A stretch of 64,000 nucleotides of DNA from CAYPNF01 sp964411985 (GTDB taxonomy: Bacteria > Verrucomicrobiota > Verrucomicrobiia > Limisphaerales > J093), in NCBI GenBank assembly GCA_964411985.1, contig CAYPNF010000023.1, forward strand, positions 62,001-126,000. Reading direction: 5' to 3'. The translations under genes and the position numbers were made by a program. The notes below the pieces were generated by a model. The model did not search any database. It was not told where the DNA came from and worked only from the letters and a program-made list of their open reading frames with translations. Shown here in pieces: positions 43,998-52,950 of the stretch. The stretch's first letter is position 1; every line of letters begins with the position of its first letter.

Positions 43998-44933
43998 CTA
44001 TCGGAGGAAGTCCAGCAGGGATTGATTCAGGACCTGAGCTCCGCTTTGGAGGGCTGCTTTATAGGCCGTCTGAGTTTCGTTCAACCGCACGAGGGTCTCG
44101 GCCAGGTCGGCATCCGACTCCTTCGACACCAAGCCTTTTAGGGAAGTGACCCGGCTCTTGATCCAAGCTGCAGAGGTCTCTAATCGTGCCTGAACCGTGC
44201 CGTTCTCACTCATGTGATTTACAAGGCCCGACTCGTCTTTCGTGAGCGCGTCCCGGTCAGTCGCTGCGATCGCCGCTGAATCACCCGCTTGTAGATGCTG
44301 ATGTAAGCTAATGAGGTGTGCGAAGAGATCCGTGCCATTTCGGGAGTCGGCCAACAGGCCGGTTGGACCAGTACCGGTCGTGTTGCTCCCGATGACGTGG
44401 TTGGACACGGTGACCGCCTCGCTGATCTCGGTCGCTGCCACCGTCTGGTTTCCTGCGTAGGTGACACCGGTGATATTACCGTCCGCATCGTAGGTTGCCT
44501 GGAAAGGCGGCTTGTCGGTCTGAGTTCCTGCGAACAAAAAGTCCCCTTGGTGCTTGGCGTTGGCAATCTGCACCGCATGACTGATCAACTCTGCGATCTC
44601 TTTTGCGTAGGTCTGGAGCTGGTCCTTGGATTTTACACCATCCGCAAGGGTTGCAATTTCGCCGGCACGGTCAGTGACTTGCTTCAGAGCTTTCATGCTC
44701 GCGAACGAGGCGGCAGCGAGATCCTTCTCTCGGGCGATGTTGCTTTGATACTGCGCTGCGGTGGATAGTTCGCTCTGCATATCCAGCACACGCCGCACAG
44801 CTCCTGGATCATCGGAGGGAAACTGGATTCTTTGACCCGTCGCCGCCTGGTTTTGGAGGCGATTTTGCCGAGAGCTGAGGCGGTCCAGCTGGTTGACGAG
44901 CGTTTCTGGGAAGGAACTGGCGGTGATACGCAT
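43998..44933 (-). CDS. flgL: Flagellar hook-associated protein 3 FlgL
   Basis: 311 residues. Flagellin-like N-terminus (QLDRLSSRQNRLQNQAATGQ, IQFPSDDPGAVRRVLDMQSE) and C-terminus (ETLVRLNETQTAYKAALQSG, LNQSLLDFLR) that pack as the D0 coiled coil. Joins hook to filament. Last gene of the flgF-to-flgL series, 18 bp after flgK. Confidence 0.92.
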   Translation of the reverse strand: MRITASSFPETLVNQLDRLSSRQNRLQNQAATGQRIQFPSDDPGAVRRVLDMQSELSTAAQYQSNIAREKDLAAASFASMKALKQVTDRAGEIATLADGVKSKDQLQTYAKEIAELISHAVQIANAKHQGDFLFAGTQTDKPPFQATYDADGNITGVTYAGNQTVAATEISEAVTVSNHVIGSNTTGTGPTGLLADSRNGTDLFAHLISLHQHLQAGDSAAIAATDRDALTKDESGLVNHMSENGTVQARLETSAAWIKSRVTSLKGLVSKESDADLAETLVRLNETQTAYKAALQSGAQVLNQSLLDFLR

Positions 44934-44951
44934 ATCGAAGGTTCCGCTGAA

Positions 44952-46382
44952 CTAGCGTTTGAGATTCATGACGTCGTCGAACATCGAATCGATGGTGTTG
45001 ATGAAACGCGCGGATGCTTGATAGGCGCGCTGGAACTTCACCAAGTTGGTCATCTCCTCATCCATGGAGACCCCACTGACAGATTCCTGCTGGCGCTTCA
45101 ACATTTCGGTTACAACCTTCTGGTCCGATGCCTCAGCGTTGGCGGTCGATAAGGCCTGCCCTAGCCCGGCCACGGTCTGCCCGTAGCTTTGGCTGAAAGT
45201 CAGGTTCCCTAGACCAGCCTGAGCCTTGGTGCCGAGTTGTGCCAGTTGCAACATCACTTGGTTGTCACCAGCCGCACCACTGATTCCTGCTGCCTGAATC
45301 CTGCGGTTATCTGCCACCAATGAGGCATTGACCCGGATATCTGCGGCGTTGGTGCCCACGAAAAAAGACTCACCGCTCGTGCCATCCAAACCATAGCCTG
45401 TCCCATGGATGGCGTTGACGGCACCGATCAAACTCGAAGCGACCTTATCGATGCCATCTTGCAAGGCCTTCAAATCGTAGTCTCTTGCCTCGATGGTTCC
45501 TTGCATGTGCCCTCCGGTGAGGGCTAGGGGAACTGAACCAATTTTGGTGCGGAGCAGCATTTGGCCGCCGCCAGCATCGTAGACTTCCACCTCATCCTCT
45601 AATTTGCTTCCAGTCACCAGGGTCGTGCCATTGATGGAGATATCGACCATTCCCATGTCACCTTCAGATACCTCGATGTTGGTCAGTTTCGAGAGCTCTT
45701 CGAGTTTTCCCAGCCGAGCGTCCCTTAGGTCATTGGCACTGGAACTGGCGTTTTGTTCTTCTCTGGAGATGGCGGCGTTCAGGTTGGCGATATCGCCTAG
45801 CAGTTGGTTGACCTGCTTGGTGTCGTCAGTGAGCGTGTCGTCGAGAGTCCTTTTCAGGTCGTTGAGTCTTTCGCTGGTCTCACGGAAGGTCCCCGAAAGA
45901 CTTTCCGCCTGTTGGATGACGAGAAGACGTTCAGTTGGATCCGCCGGCTTGGTGGAGAGACTCTGGAAGGTGTTGAAGAGTTTAGTCAACCCCTGGGAGA
46001 GGCCGTGCTGCCCGCCGGATCCCGAGGCTGCCGTGCTGCCCTCAGCACTGGTGGCCATGCTGTCGATCAGTTCCCCTAGGTTCGTTTGCGCGAACTCGAG
46101 CGCCGTTTGTTTGGCTTCGAGGTAACCGGTCGTGCTGGCCTCAGTTTGGAGCTGCCGATCCACGAAGCTATTGCGGAGCTGCGTGATCGCGGCCACTTCG
46201 GAGCCTGTCCCCTGAATCCGGTCGGGATAGGATAGGGCGTCCCCGGAACGGATCTCCACACGCTGGCGGGCGTAGTTGGGATTATTGATGTTGGCGAGGT
46301 TATGGCCCGTTACCTCCACCCCCTGCCTCTGAACCTGCAGGGATCGCTGGCCCATTTCTAATGCCCCAAATAGACCCATCAT
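44952..46382 (-). CDS. flgK: Flagellar hook-associated protein 1 FlgK
   Basis: 476 residues. FlgK start GLFGALEMGQRSLQVQRQGV and the rod-hook motif ITGHNLANINNPNYARQRV-like region (VTGHNLANINNPNYARQRVE). C-terminus MDEEMTNLVKFQRAYQASAR and FINTIDSMFDDVMNLKR are family hallmarks. Forms the first hook-filament junction ring. Secreted by the flagellar type III system. Confidence 0.95.
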   Translation of the reverse strand: MMGLFGALEMGQRSLQVQRQGVEVTGHNLANINNPNYARQRVEIRSGDALSYPDRIQGTGSEVAAITQLRNSFVDRQLQTEASTTGYLEAKQTALEFAQTNLGELIDSMATSAEGSTAASGSGGQHGLSQGLTKLFNTFQSLSTKPADPTERLLVIQQAESLSGTFRETSERLNDLKRTLDDTLTDDTKQVNQLLGDIANLNAAISREEQNASSSANDLRDARLGKLEELSKLTNIEVSEGDMGMVDISINGTTLVTGSKLEDEVEVYDAGGGQMLLRTKIGSVPLALTGGHMQGTIEARDYDLKALQDGIDKVASSLIGAVNAIHGTGYGLDGTSGESFFVGTNAADIRVNASLVADNRRIQAAGISGAAGDNQVMLQLAQLGTKAQAGLGNLTFSQSYGQTVAGLGQALSTANAEASDQKVVTEMLKRQQESVSGVSMDEEMTNLVKFQRAYQASARFINTIDSMFDDVMNLKR

Positions 46383-46394
46383 AAGCGAGATTCT

Positions 46395-46892
46395 TTAGAC
46401 TACAGCTTCGTAAAGCGAGTGCATTGGCAGGGCAGGGGCGTACATCTTGCCGGCCCCGTCATAGGTCTGGCTCCGACCAGGTGGAAAGAGCGAACTCAGG
46501 AATCTCTGCATCAACTCCAGCGAACGGCTCAGAAGTAGGTGATTTTGGCGCGCACGTTGCTGAACTCGCACCAGAAGTTCGTTGTTCTCCTCCACCAACG
46601 CCTGGACAAGCGGGCGGTACTCCTCAGGAAGGCGAGGAAGCAGGTCCACGAACGCAGTGTCTTTCGGTAGTCCCAAGGCGATGGCAACCTCCCGACGATG
46701 GACCTCGCGGTCTCGGCGAGCGACTTCGATCACGCTCCCTTGGGCATGAATGGCTATGACCGAATGCAGCACCTCATCCGCGGCGCGTGCCAGAACCCCC
46801 TCCTGTTGTTGATCCAGAAGGGCCAGCATTTCGCCGTATTGTTGCAGTTCATCGCGCAAAGCGTGGATGAGAGTTTCAAGGCTCGCTGTCAT
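46395..46892 (-). CDS. flgN: FlgN-like flagellar chaperone
   Basis: 165 residues from an ATG at 46892 (MTASLETLIHALRDELQQY); an ATG at 46910 is an alternative. All-helical, with heptad-like spacing (EVIARRDREVHRREV region and LVQALVEENNELLVRVQQRA). FlgN binds and protects FlgK and FlgL before export; lying directly before flgK and flgL supports the call. Sequence similarity alone is weak. It overlaps the end of flgJ. Confidence 0.65.
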   Translation of the reverse strand: MTASLETLIHALRDELQQYGEMLALLDQQQEGVLARAADEVLHSVIAIHAQGSVIEVARRDREVHRREVAIALGLPKDTAFVDLLPRLPEEYRPLVQALVEENNELLVRVQQRARQNHLLLSRSLELMQRFLSSLFPPGRSQTYDGAGKMYAPALPMHSLYEAVV

Positions 46893-47256
46893 GGGTGGAT
46901 ACTGGCTCATTCGTTGTTGCGGAGGCGTCTCCCCTGGTGCCAAGGACTTGGCGGGACATTTGAGCTGCGAGGCTGTTGGCTAGGCCAAAACCACCAGAGC
47001 GACTGATGCCCTCCGCTAGTTGACTCGAAATCATGTCCTGGTAGACGGAGTTGGCGGCACCCCGCATGCTAAAACGGGAAGGCACCACCGTTTTCTGCGC
47101 TTCCTGGAGCATCTGCCGCAGGAGCATGGCCTCAAACTGCTGCCCCACGACCCCAAGTTTCTCCTCTTCCGAGACAGTCTTGCTCGTGGCCAGGCGATCC
47201 AGTGGCAGATTGCTGGGACGAACGTGCGGCGAAATGGAATGGGATCCTAGATTCAT
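46876..47256 (-). CDS. flgJ: Rod-binding protein (FlgJ N-terminal type)
   Basis: 126 residues. Core LGVVGQQFEAMLLRQMLQEA with SMRGAANSVYQDMISSQLAE and the GGFGLA segment match the rod-binding half of FlgJ. The muramidase half of enterobacterial FlgJ is absent, as in many phyla, so a separate hydrolase must open the peptidoglycan. The ATG overlaps the flgI stop (ATGA). Confidence 0.88.
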   Translation of the reverse strand: MNLGSHSISPHVRPSNLPLDRLATSKTVSEEEKLGVVGQQFEAMLLRQMLQEAQKTVVPSRFSMRGAANSVYQDMISSQLAEGISRSGGFGLANSLAAQMSRQVLGTRGDASATTNEPVSTHDSEP

Positions 47257-48410
47257 TGCAGGATCAGTTCCGCTTGGAGTGCTCCAGCCTGTTTCATGGC
47301 CTGAAAGATCGACATCATGTCCCGGGGAGTGACTCCGAGGCTGTTCAGGTTCGAGGCTACCTTCTCGACAGTCGGCAGATCAGGGAGAGTGATCAGAGAG
47401 GATTTCGATTCCGCCACGCTGGTGTTCTGTTTTGGCAGCACAACGGTTTCACCAGTCTGGCTAAGCGCATTGGGTTGGGAGGCTTCAAGGGTGGTCGCGA
47501 TGCTGATCGTGAGATTCCCGTGGGAAACCGCGCATTGCGCAATACGGATCTTACTGGTAGCCACAATCGTCCCTGTCCGTTCGTTGATGACGATCCGGGC
47601 AGCGGTGTCCGGGGTCACTTCGATGGTCTCCACTCGCGCAATGAAATCCATGGGAATCGTTTCAGTCCCATCGGGAAGATGCACGGTAATCGACCGGGCA
47701 TCCGTCGCGATCGCACTCTTGGGAAACTGGCTGTTGATGGCGGTTGCCATCCGCACCGCCGTCGTGAAATCTGGCTCGCGAAGCTGGTAAGTAATCGACT
47801 TGTCCCGAACCACCTCCATCGCCAACTCACGTTCCACCAACGCGCCGCCGATAATCTGGCCAGTCGTGGGGTGATTTTTTTGGACTGAGGCTCCAGCTCC
47901 TCCAGCCGAGAAACCACCTACCGATACCGGACCCTGTGCGGCAGCGTAGATCTTCTTGTCAATGGCGTACAGGGGTGTCTGAAGGAGTATGCCTCCCGAC
48001 AGAGTCTTCGCATCCCCAATCGACGCCACAGTGATATCCAGACGAGCTCCCGGTTTGGCGAAGGGGGACATTGTCGCAGTGACCGTGACGACCGCCACGT
48101 TCTTGGACGAGATGGACGCCGCTGGGATGGTGATCCCGTAGGTCTGCAGAAGGTTCGCCACAGCCTGCACGGTATAGGTCGGATTCTTATCGCCATCTCC
48201 ATTGATGCCCGTCACCAATCCCACGCCCACCAACTGATTGTCGCGGGCTCCTTGCAGGTTGGCTAGGTCCTTGACCCTGGATCCGGTGCCTGCTTGGGCC
48301 TGACCCCATGCTATCGCCAAGGCCAAGAAACCCAATGTCAAACCCCTGCGAAAGTGGCGGTGGGCCAGTTCCTGAGCGACGATTCTACGAGGGGAAAAGT
48401 CTTGTTTCAT
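47253..48410 (-). CDS. flgI: Flagellar P-ring protein FlgI
   Basis: 385 residues. Signal peptide over about 1-40 (FRRGLTLGFLALAIAWGQAQAG), then SRVKDLANLQGARDNQLVG and the conserved GLVTGINGDGD. C-terminal DLPTVEKVASNLNSLGVTPR and the QAMKQAGALQAELILQ end are typical. Forms the periplasmic bushing around the rod. Presence of FlgI and FlgH shows a Gram-negative envelope with peptidoglycan. Confidence 0.94.
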   Translation of the reverse strand: MKQDFSPRRIVAQELAHRHFRRGLTLGFLALAIAWGQAQAGTGSRVKDLANLQGARDNQLVGVGLVTGINGDGDKNPTYTVQAVANLLQTYGITIPAASISSKNVAVVTVTATMSPFAKPGARLDITVASIGDAKTLSGGILLQTPLYAIDKKIYAAAQGPVSVGGFSAGGAGASVQKNHPTTGQIIGGALVERELAMEVVRDKSITYQLREPDFTTAVRMATAINSQFPKSAIATDARSITVHLPDGTETIPMDFIARVETIEVTPDTAARIVINERTGTIVATSKIRIAQCAVSHGNLTISIATTLEASQPNALSQTGETVVLPKQNTSVAESKSSLITLPDLPTVEKVASNLNSLGVTPRDMMSIFQAMKQAGALQAELILQ

Positions 48411-48435
48411 TGCGTTCTGTCGATCGATCGGTGTC

Positions 48436-49068
48436 CTAGAACGGCGTGAACTTATCCCACACCTTGGTCAGAAAACCTTTCTTCTGGCTGTCGGTGAGCG
48501 ATCCCTTGGAGGCATATCGGAGGGTCGCGTCGGCGAGGCTGTGGCTGAACACGGTATTGTTGGCGAGAATGTCCTCGGGCCGCACGGTGCCACGCAACGT
48601 CACGTCCTGCTTCTCCCCGCTGGCCAACGTTTGCCGGGCGCCCTCTAGAACCAGGTTGCCGTTGGGTAGTGTGTCCACCACCCGGACCGTGATGCGGTCC
48701 ACGATCTTTTCCGAGTTGTCGATGGAACCACCACCGGAAAAGTCGCTGTTGGAACCCCACTTCACTGCAGGCATCTGACCCCCTTTAGTCAGGAAACTGC
48801 TCCCCTTGGGACTGTAGAGAAAGGTGTCGAGGCTGGCGTCTACGCTCGATTTCTTAGCCGTTTTCGTGCTGTTGTTCTTCGAGGTGGAACTGCTTTGCTG
48901 AACTACGATGGTTACGATATCGCCCACCCGGTTCGCTTTCTTGTCCGCAAGGATCGGTTTGCTGTCGTCACGCCAAAGGGAATCGGACGCCACCAGAACA
49001 GCCGGCGTCCAGAGTGCCACCCACAGACAGGCTGCACCGCTATAGAGAGACAAGAACCGTTTGTTCAT
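48436..49068 (-). CDS. flgH: Flagellar L-ring protein FlgH, apparently without lipobox
   Basis: 210 residues. Hydrophobic signal (LYSGAACLWVALWTPAVLVA), then SLWRDD, KANRVGDIVTIVVQQSSSTS, DRITVRVVDTLPNGNLVLEG and the VRPEDILANNTVFSHSLADA region, all FlgH hallmarks. Normal FlgH is a lipoprotein with a LxGC lipobox; here the only signal-region Cys lies inside the hydrophobic core, so lipid attachment seems absent. Outer-membrane ring. Confidence 0.92.
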   Translation of the reverse strand: MNKRFLSLYSGAACLWVALWTPAVLVASDSLWRDDSKPILADKKANRVGDIVTIVVQQSSSTSKNNSTKTAKKSSVDASLDTFLYSPKGSSFLTKGGQMPAVKWGSNSDFSGGGSIDNSEKIVDRITVRVVDTLPNGNLVLEGARQTLASGEKQDVTLRGTVRPEDILANNTVFSHSLADATLRYASKGSLTDSQKKGFLTKVWDKFTPF

Positions 49069-50020
49069 CGCGCACCTTTCCTCTGATTTCTTTCTTTGTG
49101 ATCGGATTTCGCACTCGGACCGACTGGCCTGGGGCTCCGCTTTCTAATGCCTCCACCTTGACCGTGATGGAAAGCGATCCGTCCTGGACAAGTGCATCCA
49201 AGATGTCTCCACGCTGAACTACTGGCCTGAGCCTCAGGGAGCGAGCTTTCAGGATCGCGCCGGTCGGCACGGGCTCGACCAATTCGATGGCTTGTTCGTA
49301 GGTGGGCAGTTCGATGAGAGCGTCGCGACAGACCAATAAGTCACGTCGTTCTCGGATGAAATCCACCGCCTGTAACGGGTCTCCCTTTCTGAGATTCCTC
49401 TGAGCAATGAAAACGTCCCGCAGGACCTGGAGCTTTACGAATGTGTTCCAGGTTCCGACGAGTTCCTGGCCGGCTACCAGCTCGAAGCGGAGTGACATGT
49501 TTGGCGAGAGCGATCCGGGGGGGAGGCCCACGACTTTGCCGTGGATCGGGCCTTCGGGCACTTGGATGGGAGGAAACGCGCGCAAGAGTTTGATTTCCAC
49601 GTCACCGGCCTCCTTCACCCACTCGGCTTGCAGGCTCGCAGTGAGCAGTTCGAGGAGCTCTGGCTCCGTTAACAGCCGACTCTTTCGAACCACCCGGACT
49701 CTGTCCGCCCCTGTCCAGTTTGTGACGTGCAGGCCAGGCGCGAGTTTGGCAAGCCGCTCTTGAATCTCTCGTTGCGTGAGGAAAATGGGGGCACCAACCC
49801 CAGGCGCGTCTCCGATTTTTATGGCAGGCAGAGACACGCCCGGAATGGGGTTGGCGACTCGCGGAAGGAGTATCCCCTGTGCATCCACCGCAACCTCCGC
49901 GACGAGTTGCAGTTGGTGGATGTCCTGGCTTTCCATGACCGCTTCGGCGTTGGCCCGCCCGGTAAGGGGCAACAGCGCGATCGCAGCCATGAAAAGGAAA
50001 ACTGGAGTGGGAAGGGTCAT
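49040..50020 (-). CDS. flgA: Flagellar P-ring assembly chaperone FlgA
   Basis: 326 residues. Signal peptide 1-25 (VFLFMAAIALLPLTGRANA). The C-terminal SAF domain (VFIAQRNLRKGDPLQAVDFI, LVEPVPTGAILKARSLR) and the VQRGDILDALVQDGSLSITV end match FlgA. The N-terminal half is divergent and longer than in enterobacteria. Periplasmic helper for FlgI. Its end overlaps the flgH start by 29 bp, and it starts at the flgG stop. Confidence 0.88.
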   Translation of the reverse strand: MTLPTPVFLFMAAIALLPLTGRANAEAVMESQDIHQLQLVAEVAVDAQGILLPRVANPIPGVSLPAIKIGDAPGVGAPIFLTQREIQERLAKLAPGLHVTNWTGADRVRVVRKSRLLTEPELLELLTASLQAEWVKEAGDVEIKLLRAFPPIQVPEGPIHGKVVGLPPGSLSPNMSLRFELVAGQELVGTWNTFVKLQVLRDVFIAQRNLRKGDPLQAVDFIRERRDLLVCRDALIELPTYEQAIELVEPVPTGAILKARSLRLRPVVQRGDILDALVQDGSLSITVKVEALESGAPGQSVRVRNPITKKEIRGKVRDEQTVLVSL

Positions 50021-50808
50021 TACCGTTTCAAATTGTTGCTCATCTGCATCATCTCGTCGGCGGACTGAACGGACTTGGAGTTGATTTCATAGGCCCGCTG
50101 AGCCATGATCATGTTCACCATTTCTTCCACCACCTTGACGTTCGACATTTCCAGGTGGTTCTGCGAGAGCGAACCCAAACCCATGGCATCGTCACCAGGA
50201 TTCCCGACTTCCGGCTCGCCTGAGGCTTCCGTAGCTTTGAAGAGGTTGCCGCCGATGCTCTCTAATCCAGCGGGGTTAGCAAAACGTACGAGCTGTACTT
50301 GGAACGTTTGCACGCCTCCGGAGGTAGCGCAGCTGAATTGCCCATCCGCGGAGATGGTCGTGCTTTTGGCATCTGACGGGATGGGTTGAAAACCGTTCTG
50401 GTATCGTAGCCCGTTGGAATTGACGATGTTTCCATCCTTGTCCTTCTTGAAGGCTCCATCGCGTGTAAAAGCCCGTGAACCGTCGGGCATTTGGACTTCG
50501 AAGAAGCCGCTTCCCATGATCGCTACGTCGAGCTCGCCATCGGTCTGAACCACTTCGCCGTCAGTGAAGACCTTGGGTGTGGCGATCAACTTGGAGCCAT
50601 GCCCCACCTGAATGCCGTTGGGAACCACCGTATTGTTGCCTTGCTGTGCCCCTGCCGCACGTTCGTTCTGGTAGAGAAGATCCTGAAACTCGGCTCTGCT
50701 CTTCTTGAACCCGATAGTATTGACGTTGGCTAAGTTGTTGGAGATGACATCCAGATTTGACTGCTGGCTGTTCATTCCGGCCGCGGAGGAATAGAGGGCT
50801 CTTAGCAT
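50020..50808 (-). CDS. flgG: Flagellar distal rod protein FlgG
   Basis: 262 residues, normal size. MLRALYSSAAGMNSQQSNLD with VISNNLANVNTIGFKKSRAE, central DGELDVAIMGSGFFEVQMPD, and C-terminal NVKVVEEMVNMIMAQRAYEI then SVQSADEMMQMSNNL. Polymerises into the distal rod. 11 bp after flgF. Confidence 0.95.
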   Translation of the reverse strand: MLRALYSSAAGMNSQQSNLDVISNNLANVNTIGFKKSRAEFQDLLYQNERAAGAQQGNNTVVPNGIQVGHGSKLIATPKVFTDGEVVQTDGELDVAIMGSGFFEVQMPDGSRAFTRDGAFKKDKDGNIVNSNGLRYQNGFQPIPSDAKSTTISADGQFSCATSGGVQTFQVQLVRFANPAGLESIGGNLFKATEASGEPEVGNPGDDAMGLGSLSQNHLEMSNVKVVEEMVNMIMAQRAYEINSKSVQSADEMMQMSNNLKR

Positions 50809-50819
50809 ACGCAGTTAGG

Positions 50820-51575
50820 TTAGGCTGGACCAGCCAGATCGCGGATTGCCGACCCCATCCGCTCATCGGTGGTGGTGATGATCCGCTGATTTGCCTCGTA
50901 GGCACGCATGGCGGAAATCATGTTGACCATCTCGGTGGTGGGGGTCGTGTTGGCCGCTTCCAAGCAACCCTGCTTCACTACGGCGGTCGAAGGCTGCTCT
51001 CCCGCTTGGACCGGGTCGGGTACTTGGAAGAGTCCGCCTCCGAGCACCGTCAACCCTTCCGTACGTGCAAAGTCAGTGACTTTGATCTTTCCCACTACCT
51101 CTGCACCTTGGGATACGGTTCCGTCTTCGGTGATCTGAAGGCGCGCTGGGTTCTTTGGATTGGTCTGAATCGGACCCTTTTCCCCCATCAGCGGGAATCC
51201 CTGCTTGTTGACCAACAGGCCTTGCGCGTTGGTTGCAAACCCACCATCCCGGGTGTAGGCGATCTCACCACTGGGAAGTTGTATCTCGAAGAAGCCGGAC
51301 CCCTCCAGAGCTAAACTGTTCGGATCCCCGGTGGGAGTTACTTGCCCTTGTGCAAAAACTGTTTGAATGCTGCCCTGGGGCAGATAGACCAAGGGGGCCG
51401 TTTGAGGATTCGAAGCCGCAGTCCCTTGGAGCACTCCCGCCTGAACGGCGCTAAAGCTGTAATCCTGCCGCTTGAAGCCCGGCACACTCGATGCGCCGAT
51501 ATTCTCAGCGATGACTTCCTGCCATCGCGAGTTAGCATTCATGGCGGCGGCGGCCTGGTACATACTGACATTCAT
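50820..51575 (-). CDS. flgF: Flagellar proximal rod protein FlgF
   Basis: 251 residues. N-terminus MYQAAAAMNANSRWQEVIAE with IGASSVPGFKRQDYSF; LALEGSGFFEIQLPSGEIAY; C-terminus TTPTTEMVNMISAMRAYEAN. FlgF and FlgG are paralogues; the shorter, more divergent N-terminus and first position identify FlgF. The ATG at 51575 lies only about 5 nt from the start predicted by the sigma-54-like site, and no Shine-Dalgarno sequence is present. Its operon runs through flgL. Confidence 0.92.
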   Translation of the reverse strand: MNVSMYQAAAAMNANSRWQEVIAENIGASSVPGFKRQDYSFSAVQAGVLQGTAASNPQTAPLVYLPQGSIQTVFAQGQVTPTGDPNSLALEGSGFFEIQLPSGEIAYTRDGGFATNAQGLLVNKQGFPLMGEKGPIQTNPKNPARLQITEDGTVSQGAEVVGKIKVTDFARTEGLTVLGGGLFQVPDPVQAGEQPSTAVVKQGCLEAANTTPTTEMVNMISAMRAYEANQRIITTTDERMGSAIRDLAGPA

Positions 51576-51589
51576 TCAAGGAGGAGGCG

Positions 51590-51606
51590 AGCAGTACCTG
51601 TGCCAA
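51590..51606 (-). promoter_or_regulatory. Sigma-54-like promoter before flgF
   Basis: Minus strand TTGGCACAGGTACTGCT: TGGCAC intact, correct 4-base spacing to CTGCT (consensus TTGCW). The GG and GC dinucleotides are 12 bases apart as required. Only about 5 nt would separate the RNA start from the flgF ATG. Confidence 0.55.
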
Positions 51607-51773
51607 GAGCATAACACGTTCTTTATCAATGGATTGATTGCAGATTGGCTAACGCCTCAGGCAATTCCTGCCCCACTGGGAGTCCGCGTAGAGCACTTTT
51701 TTCCGCAGTTCGAGTACGAGAGAGCACTGCCCAACCCCGGCCACTCCATCGCTGGAGGATGGCCCGTAAGAGG

Positions 51774-51806
51774 ACAAAAAAAGGGCTGACAGTTGACTGT
51801 CAGCCC
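51774..51806 (-). terminator. Rho-independent terminator of the rplI operon
   Basis: GGGCTGACAGT/ACTGTCAGCCC at 51783-51793 and 51796-51806, 11 complementary pairs, followed on the minus strand by a run of seven T. The run is the A tract at 51776-51782. Best terminator in the window. Confidence 0.9.
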
Positions 51807-51834
51807 GGTGCAGAAGAATCTATCTACGAATTGC

Positions 51835-52422
51835 TTAGCCCTTGGCTTCCTTCTTGTCGACGCGCGGCTTGGCGCCTCGGGCCTCTCGTCCCGCTCGTCC
51901 AGCCTCTGTCTCGGTCCTGGCGTTCTTGCCATCAGGTGCCGCAACGACCCCTGGAATCTCGACTGGCTTGGAACTCTCAATCTTGACCTTCAGCGAGGTG
52001 GTGACATTCGGATGAAGCCGCAGTTCCACGTCGTGATCGCCCAAACCTCGAATTGGCTGGTCCAGGTGAATCTTCCTTCGGTCCAAAGTAACATCAAATT
52101 GGTTCTTCAGCTCGTCCGCGATGCTTCCTGCAGTAACCGATCCAAACATCTTTCCATCAGCGCCGGTTTTGACGGTGATTTTGATGATCATCTTCGAGAG
52201 AGATGCACCCAGCTCGGTCATGGTGTTGAGCTCGTGAGCTTCGCGTTCGGCTCGGCGCTTCCGGAGAGACTCGATCCTGCGCTTGTTGGAAGCATTCAGA
52301 GGTATAGCCAAACCCTGGGGAAAGAGATAGTTACGCGCATAGCCCGCAGCAACTTTCACGTGGTCAGACTCGGCACCGAGTCCGACGATATGCTGGGTAA
52401 GAATGACTTCAGTTTTAGCCAT
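51835..52422 (-). CDS. rplI: 50S ribosomal protein L9
   Basis: 195 residues; L9 is normally about 148. N-terminal VILTQHIVGLGAESDHVKV and GYARNYLFPQGLA, then the long connecting helix and the C-domain (KMFGSVTAGSIADELKNQFD, HPNVTTSLKVKIES). The extra ~45 residues are Lys/Glu/Arg/Ala-rich and probably disordered. Located after ssb without the usual rpsR between; terminator follows. Confidence 0.95.
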   Translation of the reverse strand: MAKTEVILTQHIVGLGAESDHVKVAAGYARNYLFPQGLAIPLNASNKRRIESLRKRRAEREAHELNTMTELGASLSKMIIKITVKTGADGKMFGSVTAGSIADELKNQFDVTLDRRKIHLDQPIRGLGDHDVELRLHPNVTTSLKVKIESSKPVEIPGVVAAPDGKNARTETEAGRAGREARGAKPRVDKKEAKG

Positions 52423-52482
52423 AAAATCAGTGGTTTTATCTTTGGTATTTCAGGGGGAAACAGGTTGAAGCGATTTCAGGTC

Positions 52483-52944
52483 TCAAAAGGGAACATCGTC
52501 GTCCTCCACGGTGGGCCCGTCAGCTTCGTGGTTCGCTGCCGGTGGAGGAGCCTGAGGGGCGGGTGGCGCAGTCCTCGCCGCCGGGGGGTCCGCAGGTTGT
52601 CCTTCTGCTTTCCCTGAATCCAGGAAAGTAAAGGACTCAAGGACGACCGACAGCTTGCTCCGTTTTGCGCCAGATTGTTTATCATCCCATGTATCGTAGC
52701 GCAGCCGGCCCTCCATCAAGATGGGGCGCCCTTTTCGCAGGTACTGCGAAAGCACTTCTGCTTGCCTGCCAAAAGCTTCAACATCAATGAACGCAACCTC
52801 GTCCTTACTCTCGCCGGACTCGGTTTTGAAGGTCCGATTGACCGCGAGTCCCAGCTTCGCAACAGCTGTGCCACGCGGTGTATATCGAAGCTCCGGGTCC
52901 CGTGTGAGATTGCCGGCAAGGATGACCTTGTTGAAGCTGGCCAT
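52483..52944 (-). CDS. ssb: Single-stranded DNA-binding protein
   Basis: 153 residues. OB fold with FNKVILAGNLTRDPELRYTP, VDVEAFGRQAEVLSQYLRKG and LRYDTWDD. A Pro/Ala-rich linker ends in the acidic VEDDDVPF tip that recruits replication and repair proteins. 6 bp from the rpsF stop codon; co-transcribed. Confidence 0.96.
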   Translation of the reverse strand: MASFNKVILAGNLTRDPELRYTPRGTAVAKLGLAVNRTFKTESGESKDEVAFIDVEAFGRQAEVLSQYLRKGRPILMEGRLRYDTWDDKQSGAKRSKLSVVLESFTFLDSGKAEGQPADPPAARTAPPAPQAPPPAANHEADGPTVEDDDVPF

Positions 52945-52950
52945 GGAAGA

